The notes: generated by a model not told the origin, from the letters alone. A stretch of DNA of 21,765 bases from Dehalococcoidia bacterium (GCA_030615035.1 JAUXAC010000016.1:1-21765); one strand, 5' to 3'. Positions 1 to 5,728 are shown, counted from the first letter of the stretch. Program-made: numbers and translations.

Positions 1-82
1 AGCGGTTAGAAAACAAGCGATAATTAGACCTAGTGCCTTAGGTGCCCCCAAAGTTCCCCTTAAAATTTCCTGCTAGGCGGTA

Positions 83-111
83 TTGACAAATAGTCGCAAA
101 GGTGCTATAGT
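83..111 (+). promoter_or_regulatory. Sigma-70 type promoter
   Basis: A consensus -35 box TTGACA (83-88) and a -10 box TATAGT (106-111) are separated by 17 bases, the optimal spacing. The predicted transcription start is about 117-119, directly before the ATG at 120, so the transcript of the next gene would have almost no leader. There is no Shine-Dalgarno sequence in the bases before that ATG, which agrees with a leaderless mRNA. Confidence 0.7.
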
Positions 112-119
112 CTTGACGT

Positions 120-320
120 ATGGTCACTCAATTGGAACCTGGGGAAGTCCTCACTGTAAACGCAGCCAGTGAGGAAATTGGTATCCATCATGCTACCCTC
201 TATCGTTGGGCAGAGGCCGGCAAAGTCGCCTTTGTTCGGTTTGGCGGTATTATGTTCATTCCTGTAACAGAAGTACAAAGGCTAAAGAAAGAGAAAAAGA
301 ATCAAGCCGCTGAGGATTAG
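120..320 (+). CDS. Small HTH DNA-binding protein, excisionase/MerR-like
   Basis: A 66-residue protein whose residues about 11-58 read as a winged helix-turn-helix of the excisionase/MerR type: 'LTVNAASEEIGIHHATLYRW' is helix-turn-helix, followed by the short wing 'VRFGGIMFIPVTEVQRL'. Such proteins bind short DNA sites as transcription regulators or as recombination directionality factors. The tail is Lys-rich. The gene lies directly behind a strong promoter and appears leaderless. It sits about 1.9 kb to the left of the integrase and is separated from it by a hydrolase gene and a tRNA, so it may be a host regulator rather than the phage excisionase; the sequence alone does not decide. The fold assignment is from motif reading and its target is unknown. 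Confidence 0.75.
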   Translation: MVTQLEPGEVLTVNAASEEIGIHHATLYRWAEAGKVAFVRFGGIMFIPVTEVQRLKKEKKNQAAED

Positions 321-414
321 TCAACGGCTTGCTCAAAGGGGCTAGAGGCTAGATGACCTCACCACCTTTCTGTCATTTTACTACAGCCTCAGGCCTTTAG
401 GCAAGGGGCAATAA

Positions 415-504
415 ATGAAAGAGCAGGGCGGACTAGGTCACTGGCTGGAGGAGAGATGCCATCGGGAGCATCTTTCACTGAGGCAGGCGGCTGCAGGGGA
501 GTGA
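415..504 (+). pseudogene. Truncated XRE-type HTH fragment (29 codons)
   Basis: An ATG-initiated reading frame of 29 codons ends in TGA just before the hydrolase start. Its peptide begins MKEQGGLGHWLEERC and ends LSLRQAAAGE. This resembles the first helix and the start of helix 2 of XRE/Cro-type repressors ('LG.WL...R....LSLRQAA'), after which the normal recognition helix is missing. I read it as the 5' remnant of a regulator, or possibly a leader peptide translated just ahead of the hydrolase. No strong ribosome binding site precedes it. The short length makes the assignment tentative. Confidence 0.35.
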
Positions 505-511
505 GTTGAGG

Positions 512-1393
512 ATGGCAAAATTTATACCGTGGAACAGTCAACCGTTGAGGAGCTGGGCCAGGAAATATGCTACCGGGAAATTCGTCAACCTAGAAGGTCA
601 TTCCACTCACTATGTTGAGAAGGGCAAAGGTGACCCGGTTATTCTCCTTCACGGCTTTGGCGCCGACTCATACTCCTGGAACAACAATATAGACGCCCTG
701 GCCAAAAGTTTTAAGGTTTATGCTCTTGACTTATGGGGATTCGGGTATAGTACTCGGGAGCCCTTGGACTACGGCTACCCCCTCTATGCTAGTCAGCTCC
801 TCAGCTTCATGGATGCTCTCAATGTACAGAAGGCTTCTCTAGCCGGCCAGTCGGTGGGTGGAGGCACCGCCATCTATTTTTGCGTTCAACACAGGGAAAG
901 GGTAAACAAAATTATTTTGGTTAGCTCAGCTGGAATGCCCAATCCTCCGATATTGGCACACCGAATTATAGCCTTGCCCGGGTTGGGGGAGTGCCTGCTT
1001 AGTCTTAGGACTGATCTCATTCGGAAACTGATGATCAAAAGGGTTTTCCTCTACAATAAGAAAATCACGCAAGACTACTTTGACAATCTTACTCGTTTTC
1101 AGAAGATCCGGGGGACCAATGAAGCCTTTTTAAAGATTCTGCGTTTAAGGTTCTTTGACACGTTGATGGATGAGGTCTGTAGGCTGGGGAAGATGGATGT
1201 GCCTGTTCTCATCGTATGGGGCCGTCACGACAGGGGCATCCCACTGGAGCGCGGACAAGCAATGCACCGAATCTTGAAAGGCTCCCAGTTAAGAGTCTTT
1301 GACCGGTCGGCACATGAAGCTCATGATGAGCAGCCGAAAAAATTTAACCGGCTTGCCATTGGCTTCCTAGCGTCAGATAGAGGGGGAGATTAG
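512..1393 (+). CDS. Alpha/beta-hydrolase fold enzyme
   Basis: A 293-residue protein of the usual length for the alpha/beta-hydrolase superfamily of esterases, lipases and C-C bond hydrolases. The oxyanion-hole motif HGFG is at 47-50, the nucleophile elbow G-Q-S-V-G places Ser114, the acid follows 'VLIVWGRHD' at Asp240, and the His is in 'RSAHEAHDEQP' at His268, so the catalytic triad is complete. There is no signal peptide, so the enzyme is cytoplasmic or peripherally attached. The substrate cannot be read from sequence. I use ATG 512 rather than TTG 506 because purine-rich GGGGAGTGAG lies about 7 bases upstream of the ATG. The stop codon overlaps a possible GTG start of the next ORF. It is probably a host gene outside the prophage. 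Confidence 0.88.
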   Translation: MAKFIPWNSQPLRSWARKYATGKFVNLEGHSTHYVEKGKGDPVILLHGFGADSYSWNNNIDALAKSFKVYALDLWGFGYSTREPLDYGYPLYASQLLSFMDALNVQKASLAGQSVGGGTAIYFCVQHRERVNKIILVSSAGMPNPPILAHRIIALPGLGECLLSLRTDLIRKLMIKRVFLYNKKITQDYFDNLTRFQKIRGTNEAFLKILRLRFFDTLMDEVCRLGKMDVPVLIVWGRHDRGIPLERGQAMHRILKGSQLRVFDRSAHEAHDEQPKKFNRLAIGFLASDRGGD

Positions 1394-1587
1394 TGCCTCA
1401 TCCTTATTGTCCAATTAAGAAAGAGTATTCAGGGAGATGTAGATTGTGTCCGCTTCCGCCGGTCGAAAGGCTAAAGGTCTGCAATTTCTATAAAGGTCAA
1501 GTGCGAAGTGGTGTACCCTGGACAAGGGACCGATATCAATGGAAAAAGTCTGAACAAGTGCAGTGGAACACAGGGAAAGAGGGATAA
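1393..1587 (+). CDS. Small Cys-containing protein, unknown
   Basis: A 64-residue ORF starting with GTG that overlaps the hydrolase stop by one base (TAGTG), an arrangement typical of translational coupling. Cysteines at 6, 16, 19 and 30 could bind a metal ion or Fe-S cluster ('CRLCPLPP'). The C-terminal half is rich in Trp, Lys and Gln and has no recognisable domain. It is followed by tRNA-Gln on the opposite strand and by a rightward terminator at 1867-1903, which would end this transcript. I do not recognise the family. The coupling and the Cys pattern support expression, but a short GTG-started ORF could be spurious. Confidence 0.5.
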   Translation: MPHPYCPIKKEYSGRCRLCPLPPVERLKVCNFYKGQVRSGVPWTRDRYQWKKSEQVQWNTGKEG

Positions 1588-1634
1588 AGGATTAAATATG
1601 CTAGGATACCCTAAAGTGAGCAACTCAAAAAATC

Positions 1635-1708
1635 TGGCTGGGGAACCAGGATTCGAACCTGGCCTACCTGGTCCAGAGCCAGGCGTCCTACCGCTAGACT
1701 ATTCCCCA
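1635..1708 (-). tRNA. tRNA-Gln (anticodon CTG)
   Basis: Read on the minus strand, this is a complete cloverleaf of 74 nt including an encoded CCA. The acceptor stem is TGGGGAA/TTCCCCA with discriminator G. The anticodon stem is CCTGG/CCAGG around the loop CTCTGGA (anticodon CTG, codon CAG). The T-arm is CCAGG-TTCGAAT-CCTGG. U1-A72 is normal for tRNA-Gln. It lies 364 bp from the integrase start, which suggests tRNA-linked integration. However, its 3' end points away from the integrase, so this is not the classical geometry of a phage integrated into a tRNA 3' end. Confidence 0.93.
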
Positions 1709-1720
1709 GCGACCCCACAG

Positions 1721-1767
1721 AAAACAAAAAGGATTGGGCAGAAGATCCAGAGTCTTCTGTCCAATCC
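1721..1767 (-). terminator. Rho-independent terminator, leftward
   Basis: A 15-bp stem (1731-1745 with 1753-1767) contains a single G-U type pair and a 7-nt loop. On the minus strand it is followed by TTTTTGTTTT (1721-1730). No leftward coding gene is visible to its right, so it would end either read-through from the prophage side or an unannotated small RNA. It sits only 12 bp ahead of the 5' end of tRNA-Gln. Confidence 0.75.
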
Positions 1768-1866
1768 CCTCTGCCCCATAATACCACCACCGACTCACCA
1801 AGTGCAATACATTTGCTACCTAGTATCGCTATGTAACGAAGTTCTAACACAGAGGGAACGAAAGTA

Positions 1867-1903
1867 CCAGCTAGGCCGAGCGTGGCCAGCTGGCATTTTT
1901 TTT
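1867..1903 (+). terminator. Rho-independent terminator, rightward
   Basis: CCAGCT-A-GGCC pairs with GGCCAGCTGG (10 bp, one bulged A, 6-nt loop). It is followed by CA and eight T residues at 1896-1903. This is a strong intrinsic terminator that would end the rightward transcript of the hydrolase and the small Cys ORF before it reaches the integrase. Confidence 0.85.
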
Positions 1904-1934
1904 GCATCCACCACGAGAGGCCAGGGCTACAATA

Positions 1935-1956
1935 TCATTACCGACGACGGTAATGA
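1935..1956. repeat. Perfect 9-bp dyad, 4-nt loop, upstream of integrase
   Basis: TCATTACCG-ACGA-CGGTAATGA is a perfect inverted repeat about 120 bp upstream of the integrase ATG. No T-run follows on either strand, so it is not a terminator. It could be an operator for a dimeric repressor, an integrase or excisionase arm site, or an mRNA hairpin in the integrase leader. The rest of 1588-2072 carries only tRNA-Gln and the two terminators; I see no convincing gene in it. Confidence 0.5.
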
Positions 1957-2072
1957 GACCGTTCCACTAACAGCCCCGCCAACGCTACGGGAAACCATTC
2001 CCCGCTCCGCTGACGAGACCGACATGAAATGGCCCCATCAACGCTGCCGGAATCTGTTACGGAGGTGGCATC

Positions 2073-2981
2073 ATGCTAACTGACCAAGCCATTCAGGAAT
2101 TCATGCTCAGCCGCGGGGGACTCCGCCTCAGGACCCAGAGGGAGTATCGGAAGCACTTAATGCTCTTTCAGAGGTCGTCCTCCCCCGATTTACCCACGGC
2201 CCCCCAGCCCATTCAGTCCTGGCTCAACAGCTTCCAGGGGGTGACTCCGGAAACTGTCCACTCCCGCTTCCGCACCATCAGGGCCTTCTACAACCAGATA
2301 CATCTCTGGCATCCCAAAATCCCCAATCCCATGCCCTTGGTCAGGCCGCCGCGGCTACAGCCAAAGGCGATGCGCACCTTCACTGAGGAGGAGCTCTACT
2401 CCATATTCACCCTGCCTCTTCCCCTGAGTACCCGGACGATGGTCACGTTGTTCTTGGACACTGGCATCAGGGCCCAGGAATGCGCCGGACTCACCTGGGA
2501 TGACGTGCGGTCGAACTACATCATAGTTAGCGGAAAGACCGGCGAAAGGGACGTCCCCATCAATGAGATGACCTTCCGTCTTCTTCAAGCGCTGAAGGCC
2601 GAATCAGATCATAACCACTATGTCTTTCAGGGTAAGCGGGGGCCCCTCACCTATGAGGGAATATACAAGACCATCCGCCGCATCTGCCGCCTGGCAAATA
2701 TAGACGGTAGACGCTCCTCTCCGCAGACATTTCGCCATACGTTTGGCACCGAGTACGCCTCAAGCGGAGCCTGTGACCCCAAGACACTCCAAGACATCAT
2801 GGGACACCGGGATTTCAAGACAACCCTCCGGTATATCCACAACAACCGGAAGCGAAATATTGAGAATCACCAGCTCTGCACCCCGCTCAGGCTGATCGCT
2901 ACCGCTGCCCAGGGGGTTTTATTCGATACCAGCCAGGCCGTAAAAGAGGCTGAGGAGATACTGGAAGGGAGATCTAAATGA
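2073..2981 (+). CDS. int: Tyrosine recombinase/integrase
   Basis: A 302-residue site-specific recombinase of normal phage-integrase length. Residues about 1-80 form a SAM-like core-binding domain ('LRTQREYRKHLMLF'). The catalytic domain follows from about 100. Active-site residues visible are Arg133 (TGIRAQE), Lys155 (SGKTGERDVPI), Arg221 (TFRHTFGT), His245 (MGHRDF) and the nucleophile Tyr254 (TLRYIH). The first position of the usual HxxR box is Gln218 instead of His. It would catalyse integration and excision of the element by a DNA-3'-phosphotyrosyl intermediate. The ATG follows GGAGGTGGCATC. Its TGA overlaps the next ATG (ATGA), so the two genes are coupled. The gene marks the left side of the prophage. 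Confidence 0.93.
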   Translation: MLTDQAIQEFMLSRGGLRLRTQREYRKHLMLFQRSSSPDLPTAPQPIQSWLNSFQGVTPETVHSRFRTIRAFYNQIHLWHPKIPNPMPLVRPPRLQPKAMRTFTEEELYSIFTLPLPLSTRTMVTLFLDTGIRAQECAGLTWDDVRSNYIIVSGKTGERDVPINEMTFRLLQALKAESDHNHYVFQGKRGPLTYEGIYKTIRRICRLANIDGRRSSPQTFRHTFGTEYASSGACDPKTLQDIMGHRDFKTTLRYIHNNRKRNIENHQLCTPLRLIATAAQGVLFDTSQAVKEAEEILEGRSK

Positions 2982-3625
2982 CTACACAAGCACAGATTGA
3001 GGGTCTGGGCGAATTCTCCCAGTGGGGATTTACGGGAGATGGTTACAACCTATACCGAGATGATGCGACTGATACAGGAAACATAGATGAGGTATATGGG
3101 ATTTGGACTTTAACCCCCGACAAAATAGACCTACCTAATACCGGAGCCAAAATGGGCCCCCTCACGGTAATGTGGGGCGAGAGTCCTGACACCTGGTATT
3201 GGTCAACAGAAGCAAGGGGTTACAATCTTCCGGAGCCAGAGCCGCCAAAACCGGGGTCTATAGCGCAACCAGGGCCATGCTTCGGCAACCTCATAGTGAT
3301 AGTCTGCGGGAACACTCATAGTTATGCCTGGTCTGATGAAATCAGCCTGGCTGAGTATTACACCGGTATGCCGCTTCAAGGTAAGACTTTAGCCGAAGAT
3401 GTCGCGGCAACAGGGTGTGGCTACGAACTGGTTATCCCGGCAGGCACCGAGGTAACGGGGCTAGAAGGTGGTTACGCATCCTTCATAGAAATCAAGAAGG
3501 CCTCGTATCCGAACAGTTACCTGATCATAGCTCCGAACTTTGTCCTGAGTGCACCGGCCATCCTCTACCTGGACGGGGTCGAGGTTATGCGCTTTACCAG
3601 GGTGGTCGGTGGAGCAGCGAGCTAA
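2978..3625 (+). CDS. Unknown protein coupled to integrase
   Basis: A 215-residue protein starting within the ATGA overlap with the integrase, so it is almost certainly translated from the same message. It is acidic and rich in Gly, Tyr and Trp. A Pro-rich hinge ('EPEPPKPGS') near residues 85-94 splits it into an N-terminal part containing 'YGIWTLTPDKIDL' and a C-terminal beta-rich part with 'LIIAPNFVLSAPAILYLDGVEVMRFTRVVGG'. There is no signal peptide, HTH or catalytic motif that I recognise. The hinge and beta-rich halves would suit a two-domain accessory or virion-type protein, but the position beside int could also mean a superinfection or host-interaction function. I do not recognise the family. 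Confidence 0.75.
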   Translation: MTTQAQIEGLGEFSQWGFTGDGYNLYRDDATDTGNIDEVYGIWTLTPDKIDLPNTGAKMGPLTVMWGESPDTWYWSTEARGYNLPEPEPPKPGSIAQPGPCFGNLIVIVCGNTHSYAWSDEISLAEYYTGMPLQGKTLAEDVAATGCGYELVIPAGTEVTGLEGGYASFIEIKKASYPNSYLIIAPNFVLSAPAILYLDGVEVMRFTRVVGGAAS

Positions 3626-3704
3626 TCCGTTGACTTAGCTCATCAGCTCTATGTTGGTGGGCTAGGATGAGCGGGTAAGGAGATAAAGAGAGGGGAGGTG
3701 AGAG

Positions 3705-3896
3705 ATGAAGTGTTTGTTACTAGCTTTCGTGTTTGCCCTGATTGCAGTGTTTGGCTTCGGCTTCGTCTATGGGCAAAGCGTTTATGAACCTCAAGTGGTT
3801 GTGGTTGAGAAGAAGCTGATAGTGACCATTGAGAAGACTGTGGAAATGGAGGACGGCTGGAAGAAAATCTCTGGAATTGACATATCATGGAGGTAG
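3705..3896 (+). CDS. Small exported or membrane-anchored protein
   Basis: A 63-residue protein starting MKCLLLAFVFALIAVFGFGFVYG. The hydrophobic stretch at residues 3-22 behind one Lys looks like a signal peptide or N-terminal membrane anchor. The mature part is about 40 residues with a hydrophilic, partly beta-prone sequence ('VVVVEKKLIVTIEKTVEME'). The ATG has a strong ribosome binding site, GGGGAGGTGAGAG, directly upstream. It opens the run of small genes after the integrase pair, following 79 bp in which I see no convincing promoter. A role at the envelope, such as exclusion of other phages, would fit the size and position but nothing proves it. Confidence 0.65.
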   Translation: MKCLLLAFVFALIAVFGFGFVYGQSVYEPQVVVVEKKLIVTIEKTVEMEDGWKKISGIDISWR

Positions 3897-3909
3897 ATAC
3901 AGAAAGACC

Positions 3910-4176
3910 ATGCCTAAGTACGCCTTAATCTGCGTGCCAGTAACTCACCCGGGCTACGTGGTCCCCGGCAGCACCATGGACATGTGTTCAAACCCCACCT
4001 GCGGAAAGCCGGTCTGGGTAGCCCCCAGCGCCCAGCAAATCCTACAGGACCAGCCAGAAACTGAGATTTTATGCTTTGCCTGTGCCTTCGCCCGGATATC
4101 CAAAGAGGGCGGGGAAATTGAGGAGCAACTCCCAGAGCAAGAGACTGAAAAAGAGCAATACCGGAGAAGGAACTGA
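3910..4176 (+). CDS. Small zinc-ribbon-like protein
   Basis: An 88-residue protein beginning MPKYALICVPVTHPGY. Four cysteines, at 26, 31 (CSNPTC), 55 and 58 (CFAC), form two knuckles suitable for a zinc ribbon, and the C-terminal 25 residues are highly charged (Glu/Gln/Arg). The reading frame is open back to 3829, but the longer N-terminus has no ribosome binding site and overlaps the previous gene, so I prefer ATG 3910. GGAGG lies about 15 bases upstream, rather far. Its TGA overlaps the next ATG by one base (TGATG). It may bind nucleic acid or another protein; the family is not recognised. Confidence 0.65.
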   Translation: MPKYALICVPVTHPGYVVPGSTMDMCSNPTCGKPVWVAPSAQQILQDQPETEILCFACAFARISKEGGEIEEQLPEQETEKEQYRRRN

Positions 4177-4448
4177 TGTCTACCAACATAGAGGCAGAGG
4201 GCAAAGCCATCGCTGAGCAGCTGGGAGAGGAGGTTTTTTATAACGGCCCGCAATACAAAGGAGATAGGTTTTGCTTTCACCACTTTACCGACAGGGTGAC
4301 TGGGACTACTTTTAGCGCTATAACCCTTAAAGAAGTAAAGGCACGGCTGGTTGAGGTGAGAAAGAATTTTGGCACCAGCCCCCCGGTATTCGAGGCTAGA
4401 GCCTGCGTCATACGGTGGCACGGCGACAAGCCTATATTCAGGTGGTAA
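4176..4448 (+). CDS. Small phage protein, unknown
   Basis: A 90-residue protein translationally coupled to the gene before it through TGATG. It has an alpha/beta-looking N-terminus ('EGKAIAEQLGEEVFYNGPQ'), a central 'FHHFTDRVTGTTFSAITLKEVKARL' and ends in 'IRWHGDKPIFRW'. There are two single Cys residues, no membrane segment and no catalytic signature. After its stop comes a seven-codon mini-ORF (4453-4476, MIKRKKQ) whose TAG lies in the first repeated hairpin. I do not recognise the family. Confidence 0.65.
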   Translation: MSTNIEAEGKAIAEQLGEEVFYNGPQYKGDRFCFHHFTDRVTGTTFSAITLKEVKARLVEVRKNFGTSPPVFEARACVIRWHGDKPIFRW

Positions 4449-4469
4449 AGCGATGATTAAAAGAAAGAA

Positions 4470-4487
4470 ACAGTAGCCGAATACTGT
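4470..4487 (+). promoter_or_regulatory. Hairpin-RBS element, copy 1
   Basis: ACAGTA-GCCGAA-TACTGT is a perfect 6-bp stem with a 6-nt loop. GGAGG (4488-4492) follows with no gap and the ATG is 6 nt further at 4499. It is one of eight related elements in the window. The TAG of a seven-codon mini-ORF (4453-4476) lies across the end of the 5' arm. Confidence 0.8.
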
Positions 4488-4498
4488 GGAGGTAAAAG

Positions 4499-4708
4499 AT
4501 GCGCATTAAGCAACCATATTGGTTTACCGGGCTTTTCGGCACTATAGGCATTGTCACGGGCGAGGACGAAGTGACCGGAAAGAAGAAGGCTTATATTGGA
4601 ACAGCGCCAGGTTTCGATGAAGACGCTGACTCGCAGCATATTGCAAAAACCGGCTCACCGGTAGTCCCCAGGCAAATAGCCGAAATCCTGGAAGACCTAA
4701 AAGATTGA
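4499..4708 (+). CDS. Small phage protein behind hairpin 1
   Basis: A 69-residue protein starting MRIKQPYWFTGLFGTIGIVTG. The first half is beta-rich with alternating Gly and hydrophobic residues, like a small barrel or SH3-like strand set. The second half is acidic ('FDEDADSQH') and ends in a short helix ('RQIAEILEDLKD'). There are no cysteines, no membrane anchor and no signature that I recognise. Translation is set by GGAGG directly behind hairpin copy 1, and its TGA stop overlaps the first base of hairpin copy 2. It is the first of four small genes each preceded by such a hairpin. Confidence 0.7.
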   Translation: MRIKQPYWFTGLFGTIGIVTGEDEVTGKKKAYIGTAPGFDEDADSQHIAKTGSPVVPRQIAEILEDLKD

Positions 4709-4726
4709 CAGTATTAGCCTACTGTC
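4707..4726 (+). promoter_or_regulatory. Hairpin-RBS element, copy 2
   Basis: GACAGTA-TTAGCC-TACTGTC is a perfect 7-bp stem with a 6-nt loop, followed at once by GAGGAGGG (4727-4734) and an ATG at 4739. The loop differs from copy 1 while both arms are kept, so pairing is conserved rather than just sequence. The TGA of the upstream gene (4706-4708) overlaps the base of the stem. Confidence 0.8.
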
Positions 4727-4738
4727 GAGGAGGGAAAT

Positions 4739-4915
4739 ATGAAAGTCATTCATTTGAGAGATGCACAACTACGTAGTCAGCCTCTCCACTTTGATTCCAG
4801 ATGCAACCCTGGAGCTACACGGCTTACCGATAAAGTCGAGGAGGTCACTTGTAAGACCTGCCTGCGTATGCTCAAAAGAGCCGAGAAGGCAAACCAATTA
4901 AGAGATAAACAGTAG
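4739..4915 (+). CDS. 58-residue protein with Cys motif
   Basis: A short ORF beginning MKVIHLRDAQLRSQPLHF and ending ANQLRDKQ. Cysteines at 22, 38 and 41 ('CNPGA' and 'CKTC') together with His5 or His17 could form a small zinc site. The CKTC knuckle followed by a basic helix ('LRMLKRAEKANQ') recalls one half of a treble-clef or zinc-ribbon finger, so a small nucleic-acid or protein-binding role is plausible. The ATG lies 4 nt after GAGGAGGG behind hairpin copy 2. Its own stop codon, TAG in the context CAGTAG, is inside hairpin copy 3. Size and spacing match its neighbours, which supports a real gene. Confidence 0.7.
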   Translation: MKVIHLRDAQLRSQPLHFDSRCNPGATRLTDKVEEVTCKTCLRMLKRAEKANQLRDKQ

Positions 4916-4926
4916 TCTTATACTGT
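4909..4926 (+). promoter_or_regulatory. Hairpin-RBS element, copy 3
   Basis: ACAGTA-GTCTTA-TACTGT is a perfect 6-bp stem with a 6-nt loop, followed by CGAGG. The TAG stop of the upstream gene (4913-4915) lies inside the hairpin. Sixteen of its bases (AGTAGTCTTATACTGT) are identical to copy 4, which stands 344 bp downstream, beyond the next gene. Confidence 0.8.
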
Positions 4927-4930
4927 CGAG

Positions 4931-4948
4931 GTATTCCTAAGAGAATAC
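4931..4948 (+). repeat. Second, unrelated hairpin before an RBS
   Basis: GTATTC-CTAAGA-GAATAC is a perfect 6-bp stem with a 6-nt loop, the same geometry as the ACAGTA family but a different sequence. GGAGGG follows at 4951-4956 and the ATG is at 4961. The 9-mer GTATTCCTA recurs at 5227-5235, just after the next gene, where it again begins a small hairpin (ATTCC-TACA-GGAAT, 5229-5242). Confidence 0.6.
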
Positions 4949-4960
4949 TCGGAGGGTAGT

Positions 4961-5218
4961 ATGTCTGAAGTATTTGAAAAAGTAGCCGTTGAAGATATCC
5001 CAAAGCACGGGGGACCTGGCACGAAAGACCCGATGGTGGCTGAGATTCTTGCCTTACCTCCTTATGTGGCTATAAAAAAGAAGTATATTACCCATGTGGC
5101 AGCTCAAAAGAAAATGAGAAGCCTACTCACCAATTTTCACTCTTATATCGACGTCAGGATTCATACCAGGATTATTCGGAATGAAGACGACTGCGATCTA
5201 TATGTCTGGAGGCGATAG
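4961..5218 (+). CDS. Small phage protein in a repeat-flanked unit
   Basis: An 85-residue protein starting MSEVFEKVAVEDIPKHGGPG. It is basic in its second half ('AIKKKYITHVAAQKKMRSLLTNFHSYIDVRIHTRII') and ends in Trp-Arg-Arg. The pattern of a basic helix followed by beta strands could suit a nucleic-acid-binding protein, but no named domain is visible. The gene is bracketed by two kinds of repeat: hairpin copies 3 and 4 of the ACAGTA family and two GTATTCCTA hairpins. This suggests that it moved in as a unit. The ATG has GGAGGG at good distance. Confidence 0.7.
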   Translation: MSEVFEKVAVEDIPKHGGPGTKDPMVAEILALPPYVAIKKKYITHVAAQKKMRSLLTNFHSYIDVRIHTRIIRNEDDCDLYVWRR

Positions 5219-5252
5219 AAGCATAAGTATTCCTACAGGAATGATTAAATAA

Positions 5253-5270
5253 ATAGTAGTCTTATACTGT
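5253..5270 (+). promoter_or_regulatory. Hairpin-RBS element, copy 4
   Basis: ATAGTA-GTCTTA-TACTGT pairs over 6 bp with one U-G pair and a 6-nt loop. GGAGG (5271-5275) follows directly and the ATG is at 5281. The preceding gene ended at 5218, so here no natural stop codon lies in the stem. A tiny ATGATTAAATAA frame just upstream shares ATGATTAAA with the mini-ORF before copy 1. Confidence 0.75.
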
Positions 5271-5280
5271 GGAGGCTGAA

Positions 5281-5475
5281 ATGATAAGTTATTGTGACGA
5301 TTGTGGGGAATATCTAGGAGATACGGTCAACGGCAAATTATTCAAATTCGGTAAGCTAGTAACAGGTGAGCATATATGCCCAGGGATGTCTTTTCCCAAG
5401 AAGGTTGGGGTGGACGAACTACCACCCATTAAAAAGCCCATACCAAATGTGTTTGAAAGACAAACTAAACAGTAG
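5281..5475 (+). CDS. Small zinc-binding protein
   Basis: A 64-residue protein starting MISYCDDCGEYLGDTV. Cys5 and Cys8 form a clear CxxC knuckle. A third Cys at 33 ('GEHICPGMSF') and His31 could complete a zinc site, giving a rubredoxin-like or zinc-ribbon finger. The C-terminal third is Pro- and Lys-rich. I take ATG 5281, 5 nt after GGAGG, rather than GTG 5269, which lies inside hairpin copy 4. Its last codons, AAA CAG TAG, run into hairpin copy 5, the same arrangement as for the 58-residue gene. The partner is unknown. Confidence 0.7.
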   Translation: MISYCDDCGEYLGDTVNGKLFKFGKLVTGEHICPGMSFPKKVGVDELPPIKKPIPNVFERQTKQ

Positions 5476-5486
5476 TCGCATACCAT
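5469..5486 (+). promoter_or_regulatory. Hairpin-RBS element, copy 5 (decayed 3' arm)
   Basis: ACAGTA-GTCGCA-TACCAT: the 5' arm and loop length are kept, but the 3' arm TACCAT leaves two mismatches. GGAGG (5487-5491) still follows directly, with ATG at 5498. The TAG stop of the upstream gene (5473-5475) is inside the element. Confidence 0.6.
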
Positions 5487-5497
5487 GGAGGATTGTT

Positions 5498-5722
5498 ATG
5501 ACTAACGAAGAAAGAGCAAGACTAATACAGGAGGGCCGCAACCAGGTGTTATATCTCCTGCTCGCCATCGGTGATGAGAATGTGGCTCATGACCACTGGC
5601 ATCCGGACAGAGCTCAATTTCTATTTGAAGTGAGGAAGGAGATAGTGAATAGACTAAAGCACCCACTGGTGTGGCCACAGAAATATCCGGACTTTGAGGC
5701 GTATAGCTTTACGCCTGGTTAA
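5498..5722 (+). CDS. Small alpha-helical phage protein
   Basis: A 74-residue protein starting MTNEERARLIQEGRNQVLYLLLAIG, likely mostly helical. It contains 'HDHWHPDRAQFLFEVRKEIVNRLKHP', with His at about 30, 32 and 35 close to acidic residues, which could bind a metal, although no known motif is completed. There is no signal peptide or transmembrane helix. Translation starts 6 nt after the GGAGG of hairpin copy 5. The frame is open further upstream (to 5366), but that part overlaps the previous gene and lacks a ribosome binding site, so the ATG at 5498 is preferred. The function is not recognised. Confidence 0.7.
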   Translation: MTNEERARLIQEGRNQVLYLLLAIGDENVAHDHWHPDRAQFLFEVRKEIVNRLKHPLVWPQKYPDFEAYSFTPG

Positions 5723-5728
5723 TATCCA

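Noticed and set aside
1611..1907. 98-residue minus-strand ORF
   Set aside because: It contains the whole tRNA-Gln gene and the leftward terminator; no family features.
1508..2083. 191-residue plus-strand ORF
   Set aside because: It runs across the tRNA-Gln gene and both terminators, and has no ribosome binding site.
3628..3650. Promoter before the gene at 3705
   Set aside because: TTGACT is present, but the nearest -10-like TATGTT is only 14 bases away and no other good match follows.
3829..3909. Longer start for the zinc-ribbon gene at 3910
   Set aside because: The extra residues are an out-of-frame shadow of the signal-peptide gene, basic and Trp-rich, with no ribosome binding site.
4470..4487. 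LexA/SOS box
   Set aside because: The arms ACAGTA and TACTGT occur in LexA boxes of enterics, but in the reverse order (TACTGT first, ACAGTA second); here the order is inverted and the element lies at ribosome binding sites rather than at promoters.
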